Below, piece after piece: positions 12,901 to 27,900 of a DNA stretch of 60,000 bases; within the stretch, counting starts at the first letter, position 1; each line of letters starts with the position of its first letter. The translations under genes were made by a program, and so were the position numbers. A model generated the notes under the pieces. That model did not search any database, was not told the DNA's origin, and saw only the letters and a list, made by a program, of their open reading frames with translations. The stretch is from Tubulanus polymorphus (Eukaryota; Nemertea; Palaeonemertea; Tubulaniformes; Tubulanidae), in assembly GCF_964204645.1 (NCBI RefSeq), contig NC_134028.1, positions 7,669,001 through 7,729,000 on the forward strand. Reading direction: 5' to 3'.

Positions 12901-15900
12901 GCTATATGCGTAGACAAACTGTCTAGAATACGAACATTCGATGGTGAATCTCGGAATCTATTTATTTTCACTCAATTTCGACTACTCAAAGATACACGCC
13001 GTCCAAAACCATTTTATTGACAAACATGTAGGCAGAGACTGAACCTACTGCGCAGCCACATGTAGACTTAAACCTGTAATAATATCTATGCTGTTTTCAT
13101 AGCTTGCTGTTGTTTTACGAAGCAAAGTGTGCTTCATTTTTGTATGCGTCGTTCTTTTTATTTCTATCGCTGCGAATGCATAATCTAGGCCGTATACTCT
13201 TATTCAATAAAGAGTTAATTGAATTGATGAGTAAACCTCGTATTTGATTACTTTGCCATCGTACGATTTCGACGTAGCCCGCCACATTCCGCGACGATGA
13301 AAATACAATTTTATGGTCGCAATTTATACAACGGTACTATAGCGTGAAGACTTCATCATACACATTTACGTATAACTTCAACAATCCGAAATTCCTCAAA
13401 TATAATCGAGATGAAGTACGTGATTTCGTTGAACACCTATTCAACTGTTATGGGTTGAAGTTGGGTATTTTGAAGGAATATATTCTCTTTGAGTTGTTTT
13501 CCTAATGGACAGATGTAGAGACGATGTGACGATTATCTGTATAGCAGTCGAATCATTATTGATTAGTGGACATTGACGTGATACAAACAGCCATTCATCG
13601 TGCTCACACCGCAGGAGGTTGGAGGCGATGAGAGACGAGGACCTTTACTGTAATATAGAGAATAGGTCTACGTTTTTACCCTTTTTTCAAACGGAATCTG
13701 AGTCACTGGATCCATGTTGTAAATACCGCGGTGAATCACGCATTACCGAGTAAAACGACTCGAGGGTTGATGCCAGTGCAGAAACACTTGACAAAATGAG
13801 AAACTCGAAATCGACCGAAGCGTAGCGTTTATTTCTATACAACTAATAGCAGTTCATCGACCTTCTCATCGGTATTAGTATCATCGGTCTCATTATCACC
13901 GGATATTGTCCTGTCCTCGCTACTCAGCTATTTCAGTTATTTTCAGTTGGAACACGGTAGTTATGGCAGTGGCAGATGTTACAGTATTTAACAGATTCCT
14001 AGGCATTGGTTCAATGTGAAATGGATATATGCTATGGATGTCAATATATCCGGGGTCTACCGGTATTAATGAACTACATCGTGGCCTATAAAACGTTATA
14101 TAGTCCATAACTACATTGAAAGATGATTTGGAAAACTTTTTTTTCCTTACTGACTAGTAACAGAAAAAATGTTGAGTTTGATCTAACTCAAAACTGTAGA
14201 AGTGGGTCCTGTTATGTTTCATTTCGAGCTATTTAGTCTGAATAATGTGGATGGTCCATTTTTAAACTGAGCCCTCTAATCACTCGAAGCCAGTCATAGA
14301 ATTAAGATCGAGTTTTTTAATGGAGATAGATTTAAAACCAGTCTTTTCAATAATTTTGATTAGATGGGTTCTGTAGAACTATCCTAGGACTAAGATGTGA
14401 GTTAGATTCGAATGACAAGATAACTACCTTGAGAGTTGATTGACACCTTGAAAAATAACACATATCACGTGATATTATTGATAAAAGATAATATAATATA
14501 AATTATATGATATTAAGAATCGATAATGTTATTTTGGATTTGAATATATCGATAGTCTAATATTGACTGATAACCTGTCTAGCTCCGATATATTGATGAT
14601 ATGACGTAGTGCATACCCTCTCGAAAATAATCATTAAGATTTATCAAAAATGAAATAAGAGTTATGAAATATATTTGATTACAGAATAAATGCCAAAATT
14701 CACAATTGTAATTGTTATTTTGAAATGCCTATATTGATGACATAGCGCATATCGACTCATGCAGAGCCTCTTAATATCGCATACTAGGTATCAATTAATA
14801 GCAGCTTTTACGGGGTCTAAAGATTAGTTTCATCAAATTGGAATCGAATCTCAGATTACAAGGGATTTCAGTCTCGTTCGTTCACCTTGGCTTTTTACCT
14901 ATGAATTTCAACGGTTAAAAGACTCGCAACAACAATTTACATTTGACATGAATACCTATCCACACGCGTCTGCGTTCAAAGCATATGAATGAAAATCAGA
15001 CGCTTGTATTTTTCAAAGAAAAACTATGGCTAAATCGCTTGTATTCACAAACTTGAAACGTGTCGGTTCATGTTGGTGTGTTCATAGTGTCTTTTATGGT
15101 TCGGCTATAATTCAATATTCGTTTCTGTATACTTCGTATGATTTCGTGTAACTGATTTATCTTATCGAAGTAAATAGAATTTTTCAAGAGGAATCTATTT
15201 GACTAATATAATCGCTTAAGATTTAACCTGAATTCGTTGAATTCCTGCTCTCAGTCGTTTGTGTATATGTCAAACATTACTTTTTCTTATGATATTCATA
15301 ACTGTTCGTTGTACAGCTTGGATTGATTACTTTTATGAGATAATGCACGACTGGAAAATTGAGTATGGATGATATTTGGAAAGTGTAATGAGGTTTATTA
15401 CTAAGAGCCTCGGTCTAAGGCTGAACTTATTGCCACAATATTGCAAGGAGACAATTTTGCCCGGGTCAGATCTGGGTCAAATTTGGGCCGTGCCTTATTA
15501 GAGCGGGCCTAAACCAGTCTATATACTAAACAATGCTGTGAACAGCAAGTTGCTTTCCAGCCATGAGCAATCATACACTATGATTGGAACAGTGCCACGG
15601 GCCCGATCTGATGCTTTTGGTCAGGCCACATATCAAACACGCACAGACTCATTTGGCCCTAATAGTGCGAATGGTTGGCCCGGGCCTAATCTGGCACAGG
15701 CCACATTTGTGCTGGATCAAAATGCTTGTTCGCGGCTTAGATCTTAGGATTTTAAGATTGCAGCTTGACCCCAACTTGCAGACATTCAAATCTGATCACC
15801 ACAGATTTTCGCCTATTTCTAGGATCTTCCCCTAAACGTTTTCATTTAATCTGTATTAAATTCGTATACAACCATACATTAGTCTATGATACATTATATC

Positions 15901-18900
15901 GGCATTTAAGATAATAAACTACAGCAGAAAATAACCCTGACAATGGCTTTAGTTTTTCTCGGATGATTTATATTATTTTGGATGTTCAATATGGGATCTG
16001 GCAGTTAAAAAAAGTATTTTCAACAATTCCTCTAGCTACGCGATAATACCGCTGAGACCATGAATAAATGGATTTATTAACTATCTCTGGTGGGTTTTGC
16101 CGTCTGCGTCCAATTTCTGTTGTCAAATCTCCGCAGGATTACGTGAAAGTGTTTGATCAGTATGAATCACATCCGATCTCAATCAATGCCGTATAAAGTC
16201 CACTGTCTGTATCGGTGGTATCGTTCTTCTTATCAACATCATTTGCATCTCTCTGACTCAAACCCGGTTACTGGGAGAGCACTTGCTGTATGATAGAGGG
16301 TTTCCAGCCCGTGCTAGCTGACGCTACCCAGACAAGAAACCTTGACATTACATCAACTCACTTTTCGGGTAGCACTCTTTTGGGACATATTTGACTCTTT
16401 AAGTCGAGATTCTTCTCCCATTTCTGAAACCTATGATACTGTAGAACTAGCTCCGGATTTTCATAGCTTCAACTGATTGATAAAATCTTCCGTTGTTCGT
16501 CGTTCCCTTTCGTCTGGATGCTTTATTTTCATAGAATCCGACATCGAAGTCTTGGATGAAAAGAAGGACTTTATGAAGTGTTTTTTTCTAATTAAGCGGT
16601 AATTCTGAGCGTAGGAGTTGACTAACACATATACGTATGTACTTGTATACAGAGCCGTGTTATTCTTGGAATAGAAAAGTGCGTTTCTTTAGATAATAAC
16701 ATTACCGGGAGTTATCGATAGATGCGGAATATTCTAGGCATGTTTCATCTTTGAAAGAGACTCGGCTGACTCTCTCGCTCCCTCAGTTTGTGCGAGGGTT
16801 CTGCTGAACCACTGCTGGTGTCTGTAGGAGAGCATGTGTCTGTGTAGTGGAATATATTTCTATAAATAATGAAGGTTTGTCTCGCAATAATTACATGATT
16901 TATTCATACGGAGCTATTCGGATCGATCAGATTCATTGATGTTATATTTGTCGACGGGGATGTTCGCTTTACTAGTGTCAAAACGCGTCAATCATTTTAA
17001 TTTTATGAAATTCAATATTTCGAAATGAAATCCTGCTTTCTGACTAATAACAATAGTCTTTTCTATATGAATATACTTGTTTTAGTCTAATCTGAGTTAT
17101 CTGATGAAATCGATTTTAGAAAGATAGTTTCTTGATATATTTGGATTACATCTTTACTAGAATTGTATATAAATTCATGCGGGATGGTTTTCTTATATTC
17201 TGGAATTCAGAGATCAATGATCCATGTTGCAGCCGTTATCACCTTAGAATTGTTAGATCTGAATTTTAGCTAGAACGATATTTATTGTTTTTAAAAGATC
17301 ACTCATTGAAATCGGCGATTGCAAAACTGCGAATTTACTGTCTTAATCTTAGTATTGAAAAGGAAGGAGACATGATGTCGCTTAATCCGTATCTACCCTC
17401 ACTTTAAAGTTATTGATGACGAAATTTATTTTCGTCTATACTGCAAACTTCGAGATAATCTAGGAATTGAATATAACATAAAAATTAAAAACATGTAAAT
17501 TTAAACCGAGGTACTTTTCATTCGTCCTTCAATGATCCTAACAAACCAATTTAGCTTGAATATCGCGAAATTTATACATCATCTTGTCAATATCATGTAA
17601 AGAATATTGTATGTATATATCTGTCATTTTATAGATATATTGTTTCTCTTTTTCCTTTATTGTTTTAATGTTGATCCTTATTTTTATTCACAATCGTGTA
17701 CTTTTGATTTACGATAGAATGAATTTGAATTTGTTAGGATACCAATTGTATACGCATTATTCTATTTCAATGGGTAGTTCAGACGAGTATAGATTATATT
17801 TCACCGTGAGATTTTTTAACTGGTTTGACTGAATTTACAACAATTGGAAGTGGATCCTTACATATTTTCGAGAGTGTGCGCAAACAATCGCATTTCAGTT
17901 TAAAAAAAAGTTTGTCTAATGGTTCTGTGGGTTGAGTTGAGCGAATAAAAATTTAATGATTTTTGCCGTTTGAACTCTCGGGTGAGGCAAATGCAAATCC
18001 ACATTTTTTATCTCAACAGTTTTCAGTCACGATTTGACTTCGAGAATTGAAAAAGTCTACATTTCCTCTTTTCAGTTCTGGTGTCAGAATTTGACACAGA
18101 ACTGTTCAACTGAAGTCTAAAAGTTCTCATAAAGTTTTTTGTTAAATGATGGAGTTTATATAAACTCTGAAACTGTCAGACAATAAACGTTTTAATAACA
18201 ACTGTGTGGGTTTTTACTTGTTAACTCTAAATAATGAATCTAATATCAGTCAATCCATCAATATATTCACGCAATGTGCTGTTTGATATTTTACAGAGTG
18301 ATGGAAACGCTAGTTTTCTTCGAGCGGCCCGGGCTGGCAATCTTGATAAAGTATTGGAATACCTGAAAGGAAGCACAGACATAAACACAAGCAACGCGGT
18401 AAGTCTCGCAAATAAAACGGGGGTATTTTCGCCCCAGCATCCATTTACCCGAGCATGCATCTCCGGGTGTTATATCGCTGATTCCGTTGTATACCTGTTG
18501 AAATTTACCCCCATCCGCCAGAAGAAACTGGATAATGTATACGCATGTTTTGATATATTACGTACGAACAATTCTGCTACAAACAAATATTATCAAGACC
18601 GTTATTCCCCTTAACAGAATATATATCTCTCGAATATTATTTTCATTATTTCATGTTCTTGGTGAACAGCCAATGTTCTGATAATCGGGATTTGTTACCC
18701 GGTACTATTTTGAGATTTTTGAATTTTGAGAAATACTGATTCGATCTATTTTGAGAAATACTGATTTGATTGTTTGATTAGCTGTACCCGGTATTCAGAA
18801 ATAAGAACAGTGTTATTGAGGACATTACTCATAGCATCTTGATTATTGAGCATTGTCTGACATATTTCTGTTGAAATGTTTCTGAAAATGTTCCACTTAT

Positions 18901-21900
18901 CGCCGATGTTGGCAGCCTTGATAACGTCAAACTCTCGGAAGTAATATTTGCGCTCCATGCCGTTATCTGAGTGGTATTTGTTCATTAAGTCATGACTACA
19001 TCAAAGATTTTTCGATGATAATAATCGCTGCCCGATTCCGTAAAAATATTGCAAAAGTGAATCGATAGATAGTTAGGCGCCTACATTCCTCGTTGTCTGA
19101 CCTTCAGAAGGAAATACCACAATTTTACCTGATTACCGTACTGAATAGATAACGCACATACGATAATTATCATAGGTAAACCATGTGTATCGTATCAGGT
19201 TTCATGTGGTTTATGGTCAAATCATGTTCAGTTTCGAGTTAAGGCCCAATATGCCTGATGACTTATTTACCACCATAAACAATAAGGTATATATCTGACT
19301 CAAATTTGGATTGATAGAATGAAGTAGTGGGACAACATGGATAGACATTTTCATCTACTCTCTATCTAATCTTAAGATAAATTCGTACAATATATCTTTT
19401 TGGTGTTGCTATGATTGTCAGGTTACGAGGCGACAGATGCCGATGCTACTAAGAGGAAATGCCATCGTAGCCCAGCTTATGTCGGCTGCGCTGGATTCCC
19501 AGCAACTAGCGGGATATGATCTCCCACCAGTTGCTTCCTTGTCTTCGTCAGCTACAATCATGTGACATGGTGACATGGGCAACTAGCGATATACGGCTTG
19601 TGACAAGTTGGTATACATCGGGTTGCGCTGTAAGCAGGCTCATATTGGGCGGATATGATGGCCACTAGTGGCATGCTGTTTGCCGGTAGTTCCCGCTAGT
19701 TGTTGATAACCCCAGTTGCGTCAGTATCCATTGCCTGATAGCTCGACATAAGCTAGCCTCTTCATGAATAATAGTAGTATTTATCTGTCTCATAAACTGA
19801 CAAATTTTCAAGAACTCTATCTGCGATAGAATGTAGAAGAATATCAGCATTTGTTGTGGCGCTTAGCGGTCATTATCTAAAAGCCGGATGTTGGAATATC
19901 TGTTTATATTCTAGTATTATCCTAGCTTTTATCGTTGTTAAATATACTTTTTCCCCGAGGAATGAAACTGAACATGCCCTCGTATGAAAAGACGGAACCT
20001 AATTATCATTGAAAAAAACACGATTTGGGATTAATGACTGTATATCCTGTTGAAGCTCGAGTGCATTCAATTGTTAATACATGTATTATTCTCTTGTTTA
20101 TGATTGAGTGGATGAATTAGTAATTCTCTAGTTTAGTGGCCTAGGACTCGCTACCATAGCGATGTATCAAATCATACCACCCGGACTACCAGTGATGCAA
20201 ACTATATATGCTGATGTATGGGTATAGGTTTCAAGCCCTAGAAACTAACGGATGTTCTGGGAATACCTGGCCACATTTACACTATTCAAAATGGTCTAAA
20301 TTTGGTCCATACCAATTTACAACGGACCAGGTGTTCACACTAGGGAAAAGTCCATTCAAAAAATCGGTCCGTTCCATTTTAAACTGGACCGATTAAAACC
20401 GATCCAGCCCGTTCTAAAGTTTTGAACGGACAAATTCTGGGTGTGTAGACAGAAACTGGTGTCGGGTCCGTTCTGAATCTATGTAATGTATTCATTGCAA
20501 ATCAAAGCTTTATCGCATTCACCAAAGAATCTCGAAACCAGACGGAGGAATATTCTTGTAGTTGGTTTGTATTGTCGTAGAAGAAATGGCAGAGCAATCA
20601 CATGAGAAAGTAGATAACTCCTGTAGAGTACAATCGAAAAGGGCCATGAATTTATCTGAGACAAATTTGCACGCATGCCATCTCCTCCGATATGAGACCC
20701 GAATGTGTCACTACCTAATCCACTATTACTATCTATTTAACGTGACCTAGAATTCAAATTCAGTTTGATATTGCTAGTTTTGATATTGACAGGGCATTAC
20801 TATTACTATTACCAACATGTATCGTGTACCTAAATATTCAGGGGTTAAGTAAACTGTGTTAGTGGGTTAATTTACATCTCTCTCAACAAGTACATAGTGT
20901 TCAGGTAAAATGCCGGTTTAGTTGGTTTAGTTCGTCCTTGATACTCCTGGTCGAGGAGGGCTAGTTAACATGAACATTTAGTATAAAAATACCGTGCTCT
21001 TTCAGCACTCGTACATCAGTACATGAGCCCTGAATTTCAGTAAATGAAATGAATAATTCATCTTGGTTATTCAGAATGTTTTTTTTGTGTGGTATATATT
21101 TCAAAAGCTATTGAGCTATTTTATGAGTAACTAGTAAATACTGGTAGACTTTTGAGACAGTTCCAGCAGACAATCGTTCCTCGCCCCCAAACTATACATA
21201 ACCGTATGAGCAATTAAGATATAAGTATGAAATACATAATTTTGCCTTAGATGATTCTTATTTTTAAGAATATATGTAATGAACGAATGCAAATATGTTG
21301 AAGTTTCTTGCGATGCTAAATTTTTATGAGAATTATTTTGCATTTCTGGAAAATATCCACCGTACCGTGTTTGACTAGATCTTGAAACAATTGCTCGATT
21401 ATCTTTTTCAGAATGGATTAAACGCATTGCATCTTGCTTCTAAAGAAGGACATGTAAACGTTGTGACAGAACTGCTGAAACGAGGGGCCAACGTTAATGC
21501 AGCAACTAAGGTAAATAAAAATCATTTCTGACGACAACATTTTCAGCTTTATGGCAAGCTCACCTAGCTGTTTGTTATAGCCATATAATCTTTTTTCTGG
21601 TAAGACAGGGGCCAGAGAGACTTATGATATAATATAATAGGTATACCATTTAGAATAAGAGCAATATCTTCCGCATTTTTGGAATCTATTTTGATGGTTT
21701 CAAAACTATGAATGCTTATGATTAGATTCGATCATTTTAGGTGGGATGATTTAGGTCGGTCGCTCAAGAAACAAGTTGCTGGCGTTCTTGTAGCTGCCAA
21801 TTATATCAAAAAGCGCATGAACAATATTGAAGCTGAACTATGTTTTTACGAATTCTAGGCTATGGATTGAAATAATTTCTACTTAGCAACTGCGTCTTTA

Positions 21901-24900
21901 TTGTTCATTCTCCTTGCATAATGTTTTAGTTAAAAAAGACAACCATTACTGTTCTAACAGTGTATGTAGCAGTGTATGTTATGGGGGGTACAGTATGAGT
22001 TATAGGGGATGTGGTACCAATAACTACCGGCAAGCGGAAAGCGTTATTTTCTTTCTCAGACATACCTGTATTGTTAGTGTACAGAACTATATATATATAT
22101 AACCTCAAGATTCCGTGTTGAGGTGAATGAACAGAAATTATATACCGTCGCTTCCTGAAGCAACACAATGCGTAAGATAAACGTTCAACCTACAAGTTGT
22201 TGATAGAATATCAGGGGATCCAGAACATGATTTATAAATTAGCCTGTTGTGGGTCCTCAATTGAATTTCAAAAATGTCTCTGTAGAATTCTTTACAACAC
22301 TACTAAACCATGCTATAAATCGATCATTGCAAAACACTGGGATTGTTTAGTGTGCGGGAAGTCAACCTTGTTGGTAACAAATGAAACCATCGGCCGCTGT
22401 CCTGGATCAGTATCTGGATATAACTTTCTATGTATTACGAAAATAAGCCTTCGACTTCCTGTATTTATACCGTGTTCCGGCGGCTCCTTTCATCTTCGTG
22501 TATCAGTTCGTGTAGAATATTTGGTAGAAAGCCATTGAATGGATGATAACGCGATTAGTTCTCTCATCAACAGGCTTTATACAAGTCACAAATAGAGATC
22601 GGTGATCAAAGCGTATCTTCAGCACTAATGCATTACGTACTGGGCTTGTTTAGTCATGATTCTTTTGCGCATCTCTCCGTTTGGAGTCTAGAAAATCTAG
22701 TCTAGACTTCAGACTCGCCCCGATGATCCATTGAAATTTTTTCTACAGCAATGAATCACTGAACATCTGAGATTAGATGCTCCTCCATATTTACATGGAG
22801 ATACCATTACGGGGATCAATCGGGCGAAAATCCGTAGAAAGTCACGGAGAATTTTGACTAATGTGTGTAGGTTAAGTATTGACGATTGACTCTCCTCCCT
22901 ATTTTCGATGATTTGTCTAGACTCAGTGGGTTGAATCGTTGGCCGGGTCGTATTTACTGAAATTACTGGTGTCTGCGGAGAGTGTCGGATTTATCGTCAG
23001 GAAGTTCACTCGTGTCATATTCTTCATTCGGAAGAGATTAAATTACGGTGCTAATTGTAATTGAATAATGAATCATCCCGTGCTGAATCTATATTTTCTT
23101 CATGATATCCCAACCCCCCCCCTGCATGAAGTCATGGGGGATGTTATGGTTTTCACTGTATTACATCCATATCCATGTGGAGTATATGTTACCCCGGTTG
23201 AAATCAAATCCTCAGATATTGAAATTATGTGTAGGCCTATAGTGGCTCGAAGATGAACCCTGTTTAATTTGAACATTACCATTCGAGAGGGCTGACTGGT
23301 GGCCATCTTTGATTCCAAAAATGTATATATTGGCCTGTAAGCTTGAATTTATTTCATTTAGAGCAATGGTTTCTTATGAATTGATTAATTTTTCGGAATA
23401 ACCGATGAGATACTGCATGGCACTTATCAACAAAAACGATGTTGAGGCCGGAACTGGGGGCATTCAAGTGTTCCCAAGGCGAATGCAAAAATCTAATAAT
23501 CTTTTTCCCATAGGTTGATACACTGTTTACATACAATTTCACATGTCGATGAAACCTGAAAATATCTAAACAGAGTTGGCCCAGTCATGGCATTGTCACA
23601 CAACCTGTAGTCATATGTTACAGAGGTTAGCCAGTTCTTGACCAACCAAGAGGCCATATAGCTAGTAATCGACCAATCACAACACTGCGTCGAAGAGCGT
23701 GGCCTTTGCTGAGATAATGTGGCCATCACGATTGATAGAACACTATATCCGTGTTGACGCGATGTAGAGAGAATCCCACAATGATAAGGAAAGAGTCCGA
23801 AAATGTAACTTTGAGTAAAAAAATGAAACGTATAAATGTTCTGTGTTCCAAAAATTAGGTTTTACTGTTTTTCTAATTAAACATTGCGAATCTGCATTGT
23901 TCTATTTTATCGACATTTCAATCAAAATGAAAGTGGCGATACAGTGATATTTAGTAGTTGAAGTGCTGCTACAATGTAATTTCACTCACGCGTGGCAATG
24001 TTTTATCAATATCCATCTGTTTGCGAGTTTCACAATTTTGTTTTTCAATTCAAGTTGGAATCTTTTTTACTGGAAATTCGACCTATTGTGCAAATCGTGC
24101 AAATCTGGGGTCGAAATTGCGTTACTAGTTTTGATCTATTCTATTTCACTCGAATATTTGTTAGGGCGTATGATTGCTAGTGTCTCGACCAAGAATTCAC
24201 AATTGACGAGATAACATCTGATTGACACACATAGTGTTCTGAATCTTGCTCAGGTTTCATGCAATGTAAAGGCGGGCGTAGGTTGGCCTTGCGACCGCTT
24301 GCGACTCACTGCAACGCGACTCACTGCGACCGCCAGTGACGATCGCGTCGCAACGACTCACCGACCAACGCTACCTTGCGACTGCCAGCGATGCCAGTCG
24401 CAATGAGTCGCACATGTTCTACTTTCTGCGACGCGACGCGACCGTCGCAACCGACCTGCGTGCTGTTGCGACTGGCAGCAACCAGTCGCACACAGTCGCT
24501 GACAACCGCATCGCAACCGACTAGCGCGGCCACTTGTGACGCAACGCGACGATCGCGTCGCGTCGCAAGGCCGACCTACGCCCGGCTTTAGTTGTTTGTT
24601 GGGTATTAAATTCTGGCAGTATTGACTAAATAATTCCAGTATCAAAGCAATTTTTGTTCTGAAATTTGAAATTTGTTGATTCTAAGACTGTCCCCCGCCT
24701 GGAACCTAAACTTATTATTTCTGCCATCATCACGCTCTTAACTGGCATAGTTTTTCTCATGCAACACGATTATTTTATTTGGTCCTGATCTTGAAAAAAT
24801 TTTTCGGCTTCCTGATTGTGGGACTTCATCATTCATTCACGACACAGTGCAAAGTTCTACCAAGTCATTCAGTAAATAGTAAAACCTGAGATGGATTCAA

Positions 24901-27900
24901 TAAATAGTTCTTGCTGCTTTGAATCGATGAAATTCCGGCCGAACCATCAATGATTAGGACCTTCCAGATGAGAAATCTCTTTCTTTCTAGCTACGACTAA
25001 TGTTGTAACTGGTTTGGCTTTTGAAACGATCAAAGTCAACATCGAATAAGTCAATATTTTGCCATTGCGAAAATAAGTTTTTAGATTAATTGTATTTCTA
25101 GGTTTCATCATTCGCGCAGTCCATTTTGGTTGTATAGTCATACAAACAACCAGTCTTTAAAAGAAGGCCAGGTTTTCTTTTTTTGGTGGTAATTAAGTGA
25201 TGTTTATTACAACTAGCCCTAGGCTGACAAAATAGTGTATGATTTTAGAGATATTTACCAAAATATATGTATATATCAGGCTGCGCAGGTTTTTCACCAT
25301 GTGTTGCTAGATATCTGACTGACTTACTAATTGGCAAAAAAAAGTCCCAGGGTCCGTGGCAAATATTTTAAGACATCGGGCATATCAGGGTTGGTCTCAT
25401 TACAGACATTTCAGATGTTATGTTCATTACGATTTTTGCTGTAGGCGGTAGTGTCTGAAAAAATTCTTTAGCCTACATCATGACTGAGATGAAACCATTT
25501 TCTTTTACAGAAAGGGAACACTGCCCTGCACATTGCCTCGTTGGCTGGGCAAGAAGAGGTCGCGAAGATCCTTGTGAAATATGAAGCCAAAGTCAACGTT
25601 CAGTCACAGACAGGTTTTACACCTCTGTACATGGCAGCGCAGGAAAGCCATCACGAAGTCGTCAAATTTCTCCTGGCTAATGGGGCTAGCCAGAGTTTGG
25701 CCACTGAGGTAAGAAAGCTAATCTTTCGAAGTTGAGGCCTTACGTATTTTTAGGAGTTTTACCTCAAGACGTCCATGATTCAATCATGACTGATTCAATT
25801 TCAATGTATCCAAACTCACGATTATTTTAGTTGAGTTAATGAGTTCATTTTAGAATTTTGGGACGTGTCTTTGGATAGAAGTTAAGCACGGAAGGACTAT
25901 ATAGATTTTCTCAATTTTTTCCCGAGGTCGTTAAGGTTTTTCATTTTAGCGTTGTATTCACGTGTCGTGTCGAATCTTATTTCAGGATGGTTTTACTCCT
26001 TTGGCTGTCGCGTTACAGCAGGGACACGAGAAAGTCGTCGCGGTTCTGCTCGAAAACGACACACGCGGTAAAGTACGTCTGCCCGCTCTGCACATCGCTG
26101 CGAAGAAAGATGACACGAAAGCCGCAGCGCTTCTCCTTCAAAACGAACACAACGCCGACACTACGTCAAAGGTTTGTACGATTATTTGAGATTTTTTTCA
26201 ATGATTTCCAGTTTCCGTGGTAGTGAGTTTGAATTTGTCTCATAACCTTGGAACTGGGTCATGTGCGTGAGTTTGAGTCCAGTTTCTCATTTGCTAAGTT
26301 TCCTTTAGCCCGCCTTAAAAGAATTACGTTTCGAAAAATTTGAATGATGAAACCTTTCTTGCAGAAAGTTTACCTTGTAAATAACGATAAATTTAGTTTT
26401 AACTCATGTCCCAAAATTATCAGAACTATGTCTCCTTCCACCTTTGAATATTTCGTTCCATTTGCCTATAACTGAATGTATTCATAAGTTATGACTGATG
26501 ACATGGATTGTCATGTGCATCCTGATTTATTCTGTCAGTTTCAATTTTTGATCCGAATATCTTCACACACACAAATGAGATCCTGTTTCAATGCATTTTG
26601 TATGAACTTGTTTCTTTTTTTAACTAATCAATTTTCTCAATATGGCAGCACTGGGTTGAAGTATGTAACTGATTGCCGCCGGGATTCGATTTTTTTTAGT
26701 TCTATCACACTGGTCTAAGGGGGAATCAAGTCATCGCAAGTTTCTAAATATCGAGGGAACAATATGCATGTTACTGAACTAAGATTCATTTTAACTCGGT
26801 CGGGTTCAAGTCAATTAATATCGATTTGAGACTCCCAGGGCTAAAATAACTTATATGTTTCAAAATTTTTTGAATCACATATTTATATAGAAATTTGAAG
26901 GGTTTTCTTTTTTTGCGGCTGGTTATTTAAAGGCATTTGGTGCACAGGTTTCTAAAAGGATCTAAATTGACATTGCACTATATACAATTACAAAGATTTC
27001 CTGGCTGAAGGCAGGTTGGTTTTGATGACAACACTAGGCTAGATATGTTTGAGTGTAGGAGACCGATATCTGGAGAGGCTGGTTGTATCTATATGATGTT
27101 AAACCTTGGTCTAATCCATGAATGACTGTGCTTATTTTGTGCTTAACCATGGGCATATAATAGTCCATTTGTTTACTGACTGCTTGGATTGATCGATTCT
27201 TTGACTACTAATTTGTTAATGACTACTAATCGTTTACGTTACAGAGTGGCAGCTTAGTTAACGATACCACCAAGGTATAGAAACTAGAAAAGATTTGTTT
27301 TCATTGTGTTTGTGTCAATTTATTGTCGTCTCCCCTAGCAGGAATTCGAACCTGATGGCATCACTAGACTCGGCCATGGCGCGAACCCCTGCCACACTAG
27401 ACCGGGTGCGCAGCTACATGTGCAGGTTTGCTGCAAGAAAACTTGGGGCACCAATCAGATTGCTTGTTGTATAATGGCTGAAGAATATCTCACGGATAAA
27501 TTTTAAATGGGAAAACCCTAGCTAAAATGAAAAAACGAGATTTCTGATCATCTGCCTCATCTGCACATGTAACTGTGCACTCGGTCTGGTGCAGTCTCAA
27601 TGCCATCAGGTTCGAACCCCTGCCATGGAAGGATGACTTATTGCATGAAATGTTGTTAGTTTTGTCTACACTTCACTTGCCAGGGTCTGTAACTATGAAA
27701 GAAAATCGATAGAAGTCAGTGTCTTGACCACTCAATTTGATCAACCCTGTTGCTGATCAGTTCGGTCATTTGTTCCAGAGACCAATCACTACATGGTTAG
27801 TCAACTACAATGTTGCTAATCCATTCGATATAACTAGTTCAGCCCTTGTATACGAAGATGTAATTGCATGTTTCATATGTGTAAAATTCCCTGTGTTTCC

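Larger units (their letters stand above)
3948..18296. other. Intron 1 (14.3 kb), no supported gene
   Basis: This is the longest intron. It holds the inverted-repeat elements listed separately and two CpG-richer patches, near 8520-8850 and 10980-11340, that might be alternative promoter or first-exon regions. I found no exon that splices in frame to 18297 with confidence. Confidence 0.6.

Noticed and set aside
15450-15720. Repeated CCCGGGTC/GGCCCGGGCC words as a defined transposon
   Set aside because: Similar words occur near 2049, 9308 and 43124, so a decayed repeat is likely, but no matching pair of ends could be fixed.
24321-24645. Overlapping open frames on both strands rich in Arg, Ala, Thr and Ser
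   Set aside because: They arise from the repeated GCGAC/GTCGC words of the fold-back element, not from a gene.
27337-27430. A functional tRNA gene because of the GGTTCGAAT B-box
   Set aside because: No acceptor stem or complete cloverleaf can be formed, and similar degenerate blocks recur, so a SINE fragment is more likely.
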